Of a stretch of 6,824 bases of DNA, positions 1 to 6,821 are shown piece after piece. Numbering within the stretch: position 1 is the stretch's first letter; each line of letters opens with the position of its first letter. The notes under the pieces were generated by a model. It ran no database searches, had not been told where the DNA came from, and saw nothing but the letters and a program-made list of their open reading frames with translations. This stretch comes from Chloroflexota bacterium (GTDB lineage: Bacteria; Chloroflexota; UBA6077; CF-72): assembly GCA_019247135.1 (NCBI GenBank), contig JAFAPL010001125.1, positions 1-6,824 of the forward strand, written 5' to 3'. The position numbers and the translations under genes are program-made.

Positions 1-1076
1 AGCAGCGAAGGGCGTGAGTGGCTGGATGCGCTCCTGCAGCTCAGGTCTGGACCGTGCAAGCCGGCGAATAAGGCAAGGGCACTAAACGGCGCAGGAGTTC
101 TAGCGGTTCGGCTCGGGGACCTTAGCACCGCCCAGGAACTGTATCAAGAAAGCCTTGCAATCTGGCAGCGGCTGGAGACCAGACTCGGATTGGCATCTCT
201 CTCAACAATCTGGGGATGCTAGCAGTGCACCGTGGTGACTACGAACAAGGGCGAGCGAGATTGGAGGAGTCGCTTGCGATTGGTCGTGCAGCCGGCAACC
301 AGGTTTCTATAGCCACGGTAACGAACAACCTTGGCTACCTCTTCCAGGAGCAGAAGAGCTATTTGGACGCGGCTGGAGCGTACGCGAAGAGTGCAGCCGC
401 CTATCGAGAACTCCGGGACAAGCTCGACACGGCTGCTGCGCTGTGCAATCACGCATATGCGCTGTTAGCACAGGGAGACGTAATTAGCGCTCGCGCGCTT
501 TGCGAAGACAGCCTGGCCATCGCGCGCGATTTGCCTGACGCGAAAGCCATAGCATGGTCTTGCCTCGACCTTGCATTGGTGCACCTGCACCAGCAGGACT
601 GGAACGGTGCGCAACTCCTACTCATGGAGAGTCTGAGGGCAGGTCACGGACTCGTTCACGCGCGCGCCGACGAGGCGAGAATCGCCTTTTGTTTGAAAGG
701 ACTCGCGCGGGTGGCAGCGGCGCAAGGAAGCCATGAGCGCGCGCTCCGCCTCTTTAGTGCATCGGAAGCGCTCCGTGTGGACCGGCAACGACCCAGAACG
801 TGGAGTGGGACAGCGCTGTGGGCCGCACCCCCGTTCGATGCCGCCTCGGTGGAAGAATGGTTATCACGAGCGCGAGCCGAACTAGGAGCAGACGGATCGG
901 CGGCGGCGGTTTCGGCGGGTCGCGCGATGTCCTTGCAACAAGCAGTCGCTTTCGCAGCACAACCGGACGCAGGATCGACGGGAATGGGGACAGACGAAGA
1001 GGGTTCAGTCAAATCGCACGACCCGACCGGGCCGCGATGGCCCGACTCTGCAAAGCGCGAGATCGTGAAGCGGTGA
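1..1076 (+). pseudogene. TPR-repeat regulator, C-terminal part, frameshifted and cut by the window edge
   Basis: This is the C-terminal half of a tetratricopeptide-repeat protein of the kind that follows an NB-ARC/STAND ATPase module in large LuxR/AfsR-like regulators. The 5' end lies outside the window. From base 1 the first frame reads EGREWLDALLQ and then a clear TPR (ALNGAGVLAVRLGDLSTAQ), ending at a TAG at 217-219. The family pattern continues at once in the third frame (SLNNLGMLAVHRGDYEQGRA) with four or five more TPRs to about 750. It then has the usual tail ALRLFSASEALR, an SVEEWLSRARAEL helix, and AMSLQQAVAFA near 940. The join needs one missing base around 195-200, beside a TCTCTC run, so this is a deletion, a slippage event or a sequencing error. 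No recognisable LuxR-type DNA-binding helix follows before the stop at 1074-1076; the last 40 residues are polar and look unordered. TPRs here would bind a protein partner or help the ATPase oligomerise. The repeat identity is sure. The regulator assignment is by family resemblance, because the ATPase part is not visible. Confidence 0.8.
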
Positions 1077-1119
1077 GTGGTCGGACCTCTCCATGCGCGA
1101 CGGCTTCATGGCTTTAACT

Positions 1120-1152
1120 TTGATCGATCTATGGCGGGATTCTTGATCGATC
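1120..1152. repeat. Two copies of TTGATCGATC, 23 bases apart
   Basis: TTGATCGATC occurs at 1120-1129 and again at 1143-1152. The core GATCGATC is its own reverse complement, so the pair reads both as direct repeats and as the arms of a hairpin with a loop of about 15 bases. The 23-base period is close to two helical turns, which could suit a dimeric DNA-binding protein. No function is shown, and no convincing gene starts directly downstream. Confidence 0.5.
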
Positions 1153-1428
1153 GTTGACGGTATTCTGGAAAGCGGCGTAGCCTGGCGGACCGGGATGGGT
1201 TCGGATATCGATGCGGCGATCCTAACCAGTCTGTCAGAAGAGCAGCGGCGGCGGCAGCACGACCAGCGCACTCGTTAGTCTGCTTCGTTGCTGTGGTTCT
1301 CTCTTGCGCGACAGAGTTGCATGCACGAACCGCTACCGCTCACAACCAAGATCATGTGGGAACCGCCGAGTGGGCGATTAATGCAGCGCTACTCTGCCTG
1401 GATCCGGTTTGGAGGGACACGTGGCCCC

Positions 1429-1575
1429 ATGCGAAGGTTTGGTACGTGCGTGCGTGCCGCTGCAATTTGCCTCGTGCTTCTATCCGCACTAGCGGAGGGA
1501 AGTCTTGGTGATGCAGAAGCTTTCATGAGTGTCTCCCGAGCAATTGAGGAAGTTCCCGCTGCTGCGGACCAATGA
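1429..1575 (+). CDS. Possible short secreted peptide or leftover signal peptide (48 aa)
   Basis: The frame starting at the ATG at 1429 begins MRRFGTCVRAAAICLVLLSA. This is a basic start followed by a hydrophobic run of about 13 residues with small residues after it, the layout of an export signal. GGAGGG at 1411-1416 lies 12 bases upstream, slightly far for a ribosome binding site. After the hydrophobic part there are only about 27 residues, ending EEVPAAADQ, with no domain and no cysteine. It may be a small exported peptide, the surviving 5' end of a broken exported protein, or chance in GC-rich sequence. The same frame is open back to a GTG-type start near 1288, but that longer N-terminus has no signal-like order. 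I do not recognise it, and both neighbours are pseudogenes, which lowers confidence. Confidence 0.27.
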   Translation: MRRFGTCVRAAAICLVLLSALAEGSLGDAEAFMSVSRAIEEVPAAADQ

Positions 1576-1727
1576 CAACGGGTCCTGCCTGAGCGCGCTC
1601 ACGCGGGAGCCGTACTGGGGATCGCGGCCTCCCGACCTGATGTCTGAGTCCTCTATGGTGCTGGGGTCTACATCGGTTCTGCGCACTTCAGCCTTCTACT
1701 CCTCTGTCGTATCGAAATAACAACGGT

Positions 1728-2364
1728 TTGGGTCAAGCAGATGGGGAGGGCCATCAGCGTCGGACCATGGAGCAAGTCGATGAATTCCACGAACCGCCTG
1801 CCGCCGAGCATGCTCCAGCACCCGGCGACCTGGTGGTTGAGACTGATGGAGTGTTGGTGCGCTATCGCGATCGGCACCTGGATGGCGCACTGGTCGAGGG
1901 TGAGTGGCATGAGGTCAAGTTGCGCGTGGTTGGTGGCTGGCAACACGGCCACCTGCAGCAGCCTAGCTATGTGGCGGCACGCCGCGGCGCGCTCGATGTG
2001 TCAAGTGGCATCCATGGGATGGAACGCCGGCCGACTTGCGCGCGGTGGTCGTCCTGGGCGATGGCGCCAATTGGATCTGGGAGCACATCGCTACCCAGTT
2101 TGGCAGCGAGCGCACCGAGATCGTCGACTGGTGTCACCCCACGGAGCGTAGTTCAGCGCGAACGCCACGCGTATGCAGTGTCCGACCTTGCAACCAGCAG
2201 CAGCCCCTCGGTTCTGGTTGAGGCGTCGGCCAAGCACCTGGTCCAGCACCGCATGAAGCGCGCAGGCAGCCGCTGGTCGGACCTCGGCGCACGTGTCATT
2301 CTCGACCTCCGCCGCGACCTCCCCAGCGGCCGCTCACTTGACCAGTTCGCTCGAGTCCTACAAA
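1728..2364 (+). pseudogene. ISKra4-family transposase remnant
   Basis: These are pieces of an ISKra4-type DDE transposase in the right order but in changing frames. The third frame gives GDLVVETDGVLVRYRDRHLD and GEWHEVKLRVVGGW, including the first catalytic Asp (codon 1845). About 18 residues normally present between PSYVAA and ARRGALDV are missing. At about 1998-2001 one base is lost, and the second frame continues as VKWHPWDGTPADL and VVVLGDGANWIWEHI, with the second Asp at codon 2060, up to EIVDWCHPTE. At about 2148 a large piece (roughly 70-80 residues) is gone, and the first frame resumes with FSANATRMQCPTLQ. Short switches near 2190-2216 restore PLGSG and then VEASAKHLVQHRMKRAG (expected Glu at codon 2220) and RSLDQF. 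The N-terminal third and the inverted repeats were not found. The element cannot encode a working enzyme. Family assignment rests on these remembered motifs. The decay is read directly from the sequence. Confidence 0.85.
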
Positions 2365-2394
2365 CCTCAGTCAAACCCGCGGGTGCCTTTCGGC

Positions 2395-2423
2395 TTGACA
2401 TGCGAGAAAGGCTGCGGTATTCC
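2395..2423 (+). promoter_or_regulatory. Candidate sigma-70-type promoter for the exported protein operon
   Basis: A perfect -35 box TTGACA (2395-2400) is followed after exactly 17 bases by TATTCC (2418-2423), a weak -10 box that keeps the first three consensus bases. Transcription would begin near 2430, about 56 bases before the GTG start at 2486. It lies just beyond the last recognisable transposase residues, so it may have been brought in by, or kept after, the insertion-sequence remnant. Confidence 0.45.
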
Positions 2424-2485
2424 GGGTGCTTCGCGACAGGTCAGCAAATTCGGGCGCGCGGAGCGTTCGATATGGGGGAAACGGG

Positions 2486-3337
2486 GTGCAGCGAATCATT
2501 ATTTTGGCGACGCTCGGCATAGTCGCGTGCATCGCCTTCCTACCGAGCCAGGCTTCGGCGCAACCCGAGACCCCCCTGACTGTTCGCTTCCTGGGTACCC
2601 CGCGCGGCGCCGCAACCTGGATCACCACGCCCGCGAAGCGGACGATCCTCGTTGACTGCGGTGATGTGGCATTCGGTCGCCAGCTGGTCCTACAGCTCCA
2701 GACACTCGCCGTACCAAGCATCGACGTCCTGGCGACGACGCAGGCCGCGCCCGAGCTCTACGGTGGCTGCATCGAGCTGCTCTCCCATTCGGTGGATCTG
2801 CCCGTTAGCTCCGTGTTGTTGAATGGGCAGACGGACCAGTCGTCTTCGCTGTGGCAAACCTTTTCATCGCTGCTCCCAAGCAGTCAGACGCTTCTGACTG
2901 CCGGGACCGTGCTCGATTGGGGCCCGAGCGCGAGCCGTGGCGATGTCACCGCGACAGTGCTCAATCCCGTCAACGCGGCGCAGCCGAGTCCGAACCAGTC
3001 CGACGATGGCGTGGTGCTGTCAATCGCGTTTGCCGGCAGGTCCCTCATGCTGGTAGGCGCCATCAGCGATGCCAGCGCATCTCGGCTTGCCGCGTCCGCG
3101 GCGGGCAGCGTGGACGTCATGGCTGTGGCCGCCCCCGGACTCGGTGGCCCTGCCGTCAGCGCGTTGTTGCAAGCATTTCAACCCGCAACGGTCGTGCTCA
3201 CCTATGCGACGGTGCAAGGCTCACCTGGCGACGATACCCGAAGACTGTGGGCAAGCAATGGCAGCCGCGTCATGTCAACGCTCGACAATGGGACCATTAC
3301 CGCCACGGTCGCCGACAGCGTGTCGTTCAAACCTTAG
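2486..3337 (+). CDS. Exported ComEC-like metallo-beta-lactamase-fold protein lacking its metal ligands
   Basis: This 283-residue protein begins with a clear signal peptide: a short basic start, the hydrophobic run IIILATLGIVACIAFLP (residues 4-20), and a likely cut after ASA (23-25). The mature part follows the strand order of the ComEC/Rec2-type metallo-beta-lactamase domain. LTVRFLGTPRGAATWI (31-46) stands for the usual opening strand, ILVDCGD (54-60) for the LIDGG turn, and LATTQAAPELYGG (82-94) for the THxDxDHxGG metal site. DDGVVLSIAFAGRSLMLVGA (173-192) stands for the strand ending in Gly-Asp, and VAAPG (214-218) for the PHHG site. The His, Asp and His of these motifs are Gln86, Glu90, Leu91, Ala192, Ala216 and Pro217 here, so it should not bind two metals or hydrolyse phosphodiesters. 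The GTG at 2486 is chosen as start because GGGGGA lies 6-7 bases upstream and the signal peptide starts there; an ATG at 2426 would precede the transcript start. It is 11 bases from the next gene, probably one operon. A ligand-binding or decoy role is inferred. Confidence 0.8.
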   Translation: MQRIIILATLGIVACIAFLPSQASAQPETPLTVRFLGTPRGAATWITTPAKRTILVDCGDVAFGRQLVLQLQTLAVPSIDVLATTQAAPELYGGCIELLSHSVDLPVSSVLLNGQTDQSSSLWQTFSSLLPSSQTLLTAGTVLDWGPSASRGDVTATVLNPVNAAQPSPNQSDDGVVLSIAFAGRSLMLVGAISDASASRLAASAAGSVDVMAVAAPGLGGPAVSALLQAFQPATVVLTYATVQGSPGDDTRRLWASNGSRVMSTLDNGTITATVADSVSFKP

Positions 3338-3339
3338 CC

Positions 3340-3344
3340 GGAGG
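3340..3344 (+). promoter_or_regulatory. Ribosome binding site fixing the start of the STAND NTPase
   Basis: GGAGG sits four bases before the ATG at 3349, right after the upstream stop at 3335-3337. The same frame is open far upstream into the previous gene, so this site is what sets the start at 3349. The tight spacing supports translation from a shared transcript. Confidence 0.7.
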
Positions 3345-3348
3345 CTCG

Positions 3349-5865
3349 ATGGAAGGCGATAAGGGTCCAGGAAACGATCCGCCCAAACCGCGATCTCGAA
3401 CCGACCAGCTCATTGAACTGGCGAGATCCACAACTGGTCTGGTGACGGCGATTACCGCGCTCGGCGGAGCCCTGGCGGGCGTTCTATGGTTTATTGTCAG
3501 TAAGCCCGAAATTGCCGTCGTCGTCCTTGCCGCGGCCGCGATTCTTGCCGTGTCCGCATGGCGCAAAAGCCGCCATGTGCCCATCGCGGCACTCGCTGGC
3601 GCCGCGGCCATTCGCGGACTCCAGCCGTTTGAGGAGCGAGACGCGGACCTCCTGACGTCGCTCAATCAACAAACGACGGAACTGTTGACCGCCGTTGGTG
3701 GTTCGGAGTTCAGGTATGGCCTGCTTTACGGGGACCCCAATTGCGGCAAAACCTCATTTGTTAAGGCACGTTTGATCCCCGCTTTCACGGCAGACGGGGG
3801 AAGAACAGGATACGTGGATGGGGTGGCGGAGCACGTTTCGAGCCTCGAGCAGCCGATCGTAGCCAAGATCTGCGAGGTGCTCGGCAGGCCCATGCACGAC
3901 CGACGACTCGGAACGCTCCTGGATGACCTGCAAGACCGCGAGGTGCCGCGTGTGCTGATCGTATGGGACCGGTTCGACACGGTCGTCGGCCAATTTCCGG
4001 ATCCAGTCGAGCGCGTGGGCAAGCTCAAGGAACTTGGCAGACTCGTGACTGATTCGAAACATCGTATACGGCTGTTGTTCGTGTGCAGTACTGGCTTTCA
4101 CGAAACTGTTGCTCGCGACCTCGTCGCCGCGTTCGGAATGCGGGCGGACGACGAAAGAAAACTCGACCGACTGAAGACGCAAACCGCGATCGAGGTCCTC
4201 AAACAATTCGTGGACCACGACGCACGACTCGGTCTGCCTCGACTCAGCGGCGCAGTGTGCGAGCGAATTGGGCGCGGCCTCGCGGACAAGGGAACGGTTT
4301 GCCCCGCTGAATTGCAGATTGTGGCGGAGCAATTACGCGCGAATAAAGTGTACGACGAGGCCGGCCTGCTTGGGGTCGGCGACGTCCGCGGCGTGATCAC
4401 CGCATTCATCGCCAGCCGCCTCAGCGCGCAGGGTACTCCAGGTGGCCTCGTCCGGGACGTTCTGTCGCTCCTCGCGGGCGCCTCCGACCATGCCGCGGCT
4501 TCGCCCGTTGCGCCAATGGGTCCAGACGATGTCGCGCAGGCGCTTGGCGCGGCGGACCACAAGGATCGGATCGACGCGATCAAAATGGTGCTGGACGATC
4601 TCGTCAAGGACGACCTGGCGGTGTGTCTGCCCCAGGGCAAGTACATGCTGGTCCATGAGTACATGCGGCCCAACGTGATTGATGCGCTGAAGGGGTTGAA
4701 ACCACCGGCTCCGAGCCTCCTGGACCGGATCCTGGCGGTTGGACCAACGATCGGGATGATCGCGGCGAGCGCCGCGGCAATCGCCGCCGTAGTGTTCGTC
4801 CTGGTTTCGTGGTTCACGTGGGGTCCGCATCAACGAAGCACGCTGCCAGGCCCGAAGCTGGTGTATTCCGGGCGCGTGGCGTTCGATCCGCACGATAGGT
4901 ATGTCCTGGCACAGGTCACACCGCCCGATTCGATCCTCGTATGGGATCGGTTCAATCCTCAAGCGGACGCAACGTCGCTCAACTGCGGCACCAATCCGAG
5001 TTTGCTGACCATGGATTTTCCGAGCGGTCTCGGTCACGGTGCGGCATTGCAATCCGCCGAATTCAGCCAGGACGGCCAGTCTGTGCGCGCCATCGGCACC
5101 AGCATCTCCGACGGGCGACTCTGGATCCTGACCTGGTCACTGGGAGCGCTGTGCAACCCACCAACACTCCTCGCCGGAGACTATCCCAGTCATGCCGACT
5201 CAGGCGCGACATGCGCGGCGCAGGATGTGGCGTATAACGAGACGCTGCAGAAGGCTGCTGTCGCCTACGACGCTGTCTCGGGCACCGATGCCGCTGAGAC
5301 GTGCCATTTGATTGCCCTACTCCCGGTCGAGCAGGCAACAGAAATCGGCCAGAGTTCAGGGGCAAGTCTGCGCGAACTGGGGCGTCGGACGACGTACACG
5401 CCAATCACACTTGCATTTGAACCGGTGTCGGGCAGCCTGCTGGTCCTGACACAGGGAAGCGACCAGCAGCAGTACTCTGAAGGGTTCGACATGCAACTGA
5501 GGGCCGGTACCCCTCGATCACTTCAACGACGCGGCGGATACGGGATCTTCATCGTGAACGGGCATATGAACGTGGTTGTCGAGGTTGACCCGTTCAAGAG
5601 CAGCCAACCCTTCTGGACGCGGCCACCGCTTTCGTGGTTTATGCCACAACAGGGATTGTTGATCGAAGATTGGGACTCGGATCTCAATCTGCTTCGCTTT
5701 TGGGTTTCGGGTGCGATTCAGGGCAATCGACCACCGGCCGGTTTCAGTGCAGACGGTAAATGGCTCGTGGTCATTCGCGATGGCGCCGATCAACCGGTGT
5801 ACGAGATGACGAGCGAGCTGGCCGGCTACAACGTTCCGACAGTACCCCTCCCATTCCTCAACTGA
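3349..5865 (+). CDS. Membrane STAND-like NTPase with C-terminal beta-propeller-like domain
   Basis: This protein has 838 residues. After a polar start, two membrane helices (about 31-50 and 54-71) are followed by the basic RKSRH. Then comes RGLQPFEERDADLL (89-102), the lead-in typical of nSTAND1 NTPases. Walker A is GDPNCGKT (128-135), followed by the usual ARLIPAF. Walker B is VLIVWDRFD (202-210), with Asp207 where the family has DQFEE; the Glu pair is lost. The sensor strand LLFVCSTGF (242-250) lacks the usual Arg. A helical and winged-helix-like part ends in MLVHEYM (433-439), matching the HEAL motif of the family. A third membrane helix spans about 467-490. The rest (492-838) has beta-propeller-like blades: VAFDPHDRYVLAQ with ILVWD (510-533), AEFSQDGQ with RLWILTW (570-596), and AGFSADGKWLVV (797-808). 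By the positive-inside rule the NTPase is cytoplasmic and the propeller external. Such proteins act as signal-sensing switches in regulation, cell suicide or defence. No effector domain is visible here. It pairs with the exported protein 11 bases upstream. Confidence 0.85.
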   Translation: MEGDKGPGNDPPKPRSRTDQLIELARSTTGLVTAITALGGALAGVLWFIVSKPEIAVVVLAAAAILAVSAWRKSRHVPIAALAGAAAIRGLQPFEERDADLLTSLNQQTTELLTAVGGSEFRYGLLYGDPNCGKTSFVKARLIPAFTADGGRTGYVDGVAEHVSSLEQPIVAKICEVLGRPMHDRRLGTLLDDLQDREVPRVLIVWDRFDTVVGQFPDPVERVGKLKELGRLVTDSKHRIRLLFVCSTGFHETVARDLVAAFGMRADDERKLDRLKTQTAIEVLKQFVDHDARLGLPRLSGAVCERIGRGLADKGTVCPAELQIVAEQLRANKVYDEAGLLGVGDVRGVITAFIASRLSAQGTPGGLVRDVLSLLAGASDHAAASPVAPMGPDDVAQALGAADHKDRIDAIKMVLDDLVKDDLAVCLPQGKYMLVHEYMRPNVIDALKGLKPPAPSLLDRILAVGPTIGMIAASAAAIAAVVFVLVSWFTWGPHQRSTLPGPKLVYSGRVAFDPHDRYVLAQVTPPDSILVWDRFNPQADATSLNCGTNPSLLTMDFPSGLGHGAALQSAEFSQDGQSVRAIGTSISDGRLWILTWSLGALCNPPTLLAGDYPSHADSGATCAAQDVAYNETLQKAAVAYDAVSGTDAAETCHLIALLPVEQATEIGQSSGASLRELGRRTTYTPITLAFEPVSGSLLVLTQGSDQQQYSEGFDMQLRAGTPRSLQRRGGYGIFIVNGHMNVVVEVDPFKSSQPFWTRPPLSWFMPQQGLLIEDWDSDLNLLRFWVSGAIQGNRPPAGFSADGKWLVVIRDGADQPVYEMTSELAGYNVPTVPLPFLN

Positions 5866-5956
5866 CGCCCCTATCCGCGCGCGATGGCATCACATGTGCT
5901 GCTCAGCGTCCCGATCGATCGCCCGACGACTGCTTGCTCGAGCGACTCGCCGATGG

Positions 5957-6163
5957 ATGAGGTCGACTCGGCGTACGGATGCAGGCGTCCAGCCAAAACG
6001 CCCACGAAAGTGCAACCGGGGCCTGGACCCGCGCGGTCTGACGATCAGGCAGTGCTCGGGATCAGATGGTTGCGTCAAGGGGGACACTTGCAAGCCCAAA
6101 TACACCGGGTGCTGGTGTCGTGTCTTCCGCGCGCGGAGACCGGCTGCCGGGCTTGCTACGTGA
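5957..6163 (+). CDS. Possible cysteine-rich small protein (68 aa), maybe a broken gene
   Basis: The frame from the ATG at 5957 is strongly basic and carries six cysteines in its middle and second half, at residues 19, 33, 39, 46, 52 and 54. The core reads LDPRGLTIRQC, then DGCVKGDTCK, then GCWCRVFRA. Paired cysteines with Gly and a CWC motif suit a metal-binding or disulfide-rich fold. There is no clear ribosome binding site and no signal peptide. In the adjacent third frame, right after this core, GLLRDAGGDRTPF would continue a plausible protein, so one frameshift near 6130 may have truncated a longer gene. I do not know the family. The cysteine pattern might also arise by chance in GC-rich DNA. 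Confidence 0.27.
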   Translation: MRSTRRTDAGVQPKRPRKCNRGLDPRGLTIRQCSGSDGCVKGDTCKPKYTGCWCRVFRARRPAAGLAT

Positions 6164-6367
6164 TGCCGGCGGAGACCGCACGCCGTTTCGGAATCGGTTG
6201 CACAGCTGCGCACTTGGTGCGGACGCCTGACGACTGGCGCGCACAAGCCGAGCATTGGCGTTGTCTCGGGAGCAACGCATGCGTCGGTCAGCACGTCGGG
6301 CCCGCGTATAACCGGACGGTCTCCGGCCGACAACTTCCATGCACTGCCTGGACCAGGCACACCGTGC

Positions 6368-6396
6368 TGGACAGCCAGGTTGATGCCGTATATGCT
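6368..6396 (+). promoter_or_regulatory. Candidate promoter for the peptidoglycan-binding protein gene
   Basis: TGGACA (6368-6373, five of six bases matching the -35 consensus) is followed after 17 bases by TATGCT (6391-6396, four of six). The start of transcription would fall near 6403, giving a leader of about 30 bases before the ATG at 6432. The position fits a single-gene unit read apart from the STAND operon. Confidence 0.4.
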
Positions 6397-6413
6397 CGGC
6401 TCGACAGGGTACT

Positions 6414-6423
6414 GAGGGGAGGG
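6414..6423 (+). promoter_or_regulatory. Strong ribosome binding site
   Basis: The purine run GAGGGGAGGG ends eight bases before the ATG at 6432. It decides this start against an overlapping first-frame reading that runs through it. Confidence 0.65.
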
Positions 6424-6431
6424 ATTCGGCG

Positions 6432-6821
6432 ATGCCCATCACAGGCTCAGTCGGGGACCAGGGCAACAATGTGCCTCGAGAGGTGCAGTACGTACAGGCG
6501 CTCCTGAATGTCCACCGCGCCGACACCGGCGCTGATGCGCTGGCATTGGACGGGATCGTCGGGCCGAAGACAATCAGCGCCATCCGGGACTTCCAGACTG
6601 CGGTAACGGGGCAGGTTGATGGATTAGTCGAACCCGGTAAGGCAGCCATCACTGCTCTAGAAACGTTGACGGCAGACATCGTTCCTGAGGTGAGGACCAT
6701 CGGCTCGCTCGCACTGGTACTGTCCTGGGAGCCGGTTCAGGTGGAGCCTCAGCCGGTCGAGGAGCCCAGCCTGGACGACTCCGAGCTGATGACGCTGGTC
6801 GGTTCGATCCTCGACGCCTAG
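6432..6821 (+). CDS. Peptidoglycan-binding domain protein (129 aa)
   Basis: Residues 5-55 match the PG_binding_1 fold. The opening GSVGDQGNNVPREVQYVQ is followed by ALLN, then LALDGIVGPKT (37-47) and ISAIRDFQ (48-55), the conserved helix-loop-helix that holds cell-wall peptide stems. QVDGLVEPGKAAITAL continues the usual GRVDPGG part in a looser form. The rest, to residue 129, is acidic and rich in Pro and Glu (EPQPVEEPSLDDSELM), with no enzyme domain. There is no signal peptide or membrane helix, so if it reaches the wall it must leave by another route. Unsignalled domains of this type are known next to secretion-system cargo and phage-like particles. Without such neighbours here, that is only a possibility. 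The gene is complete, with its TAG at 6819-6821, three bases from the window end. Confidence 0.8.
   Translation: MPITGSVGDQGNNVPREVQYVQALLNVHRADTGADALALDGIVGPKTISAIRDFQTAVTGQVDGLVEPGKAAITALETLTADIVPEVRTIGSLALVLSWEPVQVEPQPVEEPSLDDSELMTLVGSILDA

Larger units (their letters stand above)
1077..1727. other. 651-base stretch without a confident gene
   Basis: No reading frame here resembles a protein family I know. It holds the paired TTGATCGATC repeat at 1120-1152. It also has a 27-codon frame at 1195-1278 (begins MGSDIDAAILTSL, ends in a basic RRRQHDQRTR) without a convincing ribosome binding site, and the signal-peptide-like frame at 1429-1575. I looked for the N-terminal half of the neighbouring transposase and for a LuxR helix-turn-helix completing the upstream TPR gene, and found neither. 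It lies between two broken genes and is probably decayed sequence. Confidence 0.6.
5866..6431. other. 566-base stretch with no confident gene
   Basis: The first and second frames are open over long parts, but none resembles a known family except for a cysteine-rich stretch at about 6020-6130. The second frame after 6167 is Ser/Thr/Pro-rich, with no start near its beginning. I saw no hairpin with a T-run after the stop at 5865, so the end of the operon is not marked. A promoter candidate lies at its right end. Confidence 0.55.

Noticed and set aside
1047..1117. Degenerate LuxR-type helix-turn-helix after the TPR part (second frame ARDREAVSG)
   Set aside because: Only a short match to the AREREV-like opening, with nothing of the recognition helix after it.
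2426..2485. ATG at 2426 as start of the exported protein
   Set aside because: It would put about 20 residues before a well-formed signal peptide and would lie before the expected transcript start. GTG at 2486 has a proper ribosome binding site.
2851..3348. N-terminal extension of the STAND NTPase back to 2851
   Set aside because: It lies inside the MBL gene in another frame and reads as a basic, low-order sequence. The ATG at 3349 has its own GGAGG.
4098..5052. Long minus-strand readings opposite the STAND gene
   Set aside because: They are antisense shadows in GC-rich coding DNA with no family resemblance.
5948..5973. Hairpin CGCCGA / TCGGCG as terminator after the STAND gene
   Set aside because: The stem is six pairs with a 14-base loop and no T-run, so it is not a convincing terminator.
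5884..6507. Long first-frame reading (207 codons) over the gap and into the last gene
   Set aside because: It overlaps the start of the peptidoglycan-binding gene by 76 bases, has no family resemblance and no ribosome binding site, and its composition looks like chance in GC-rich DNA.
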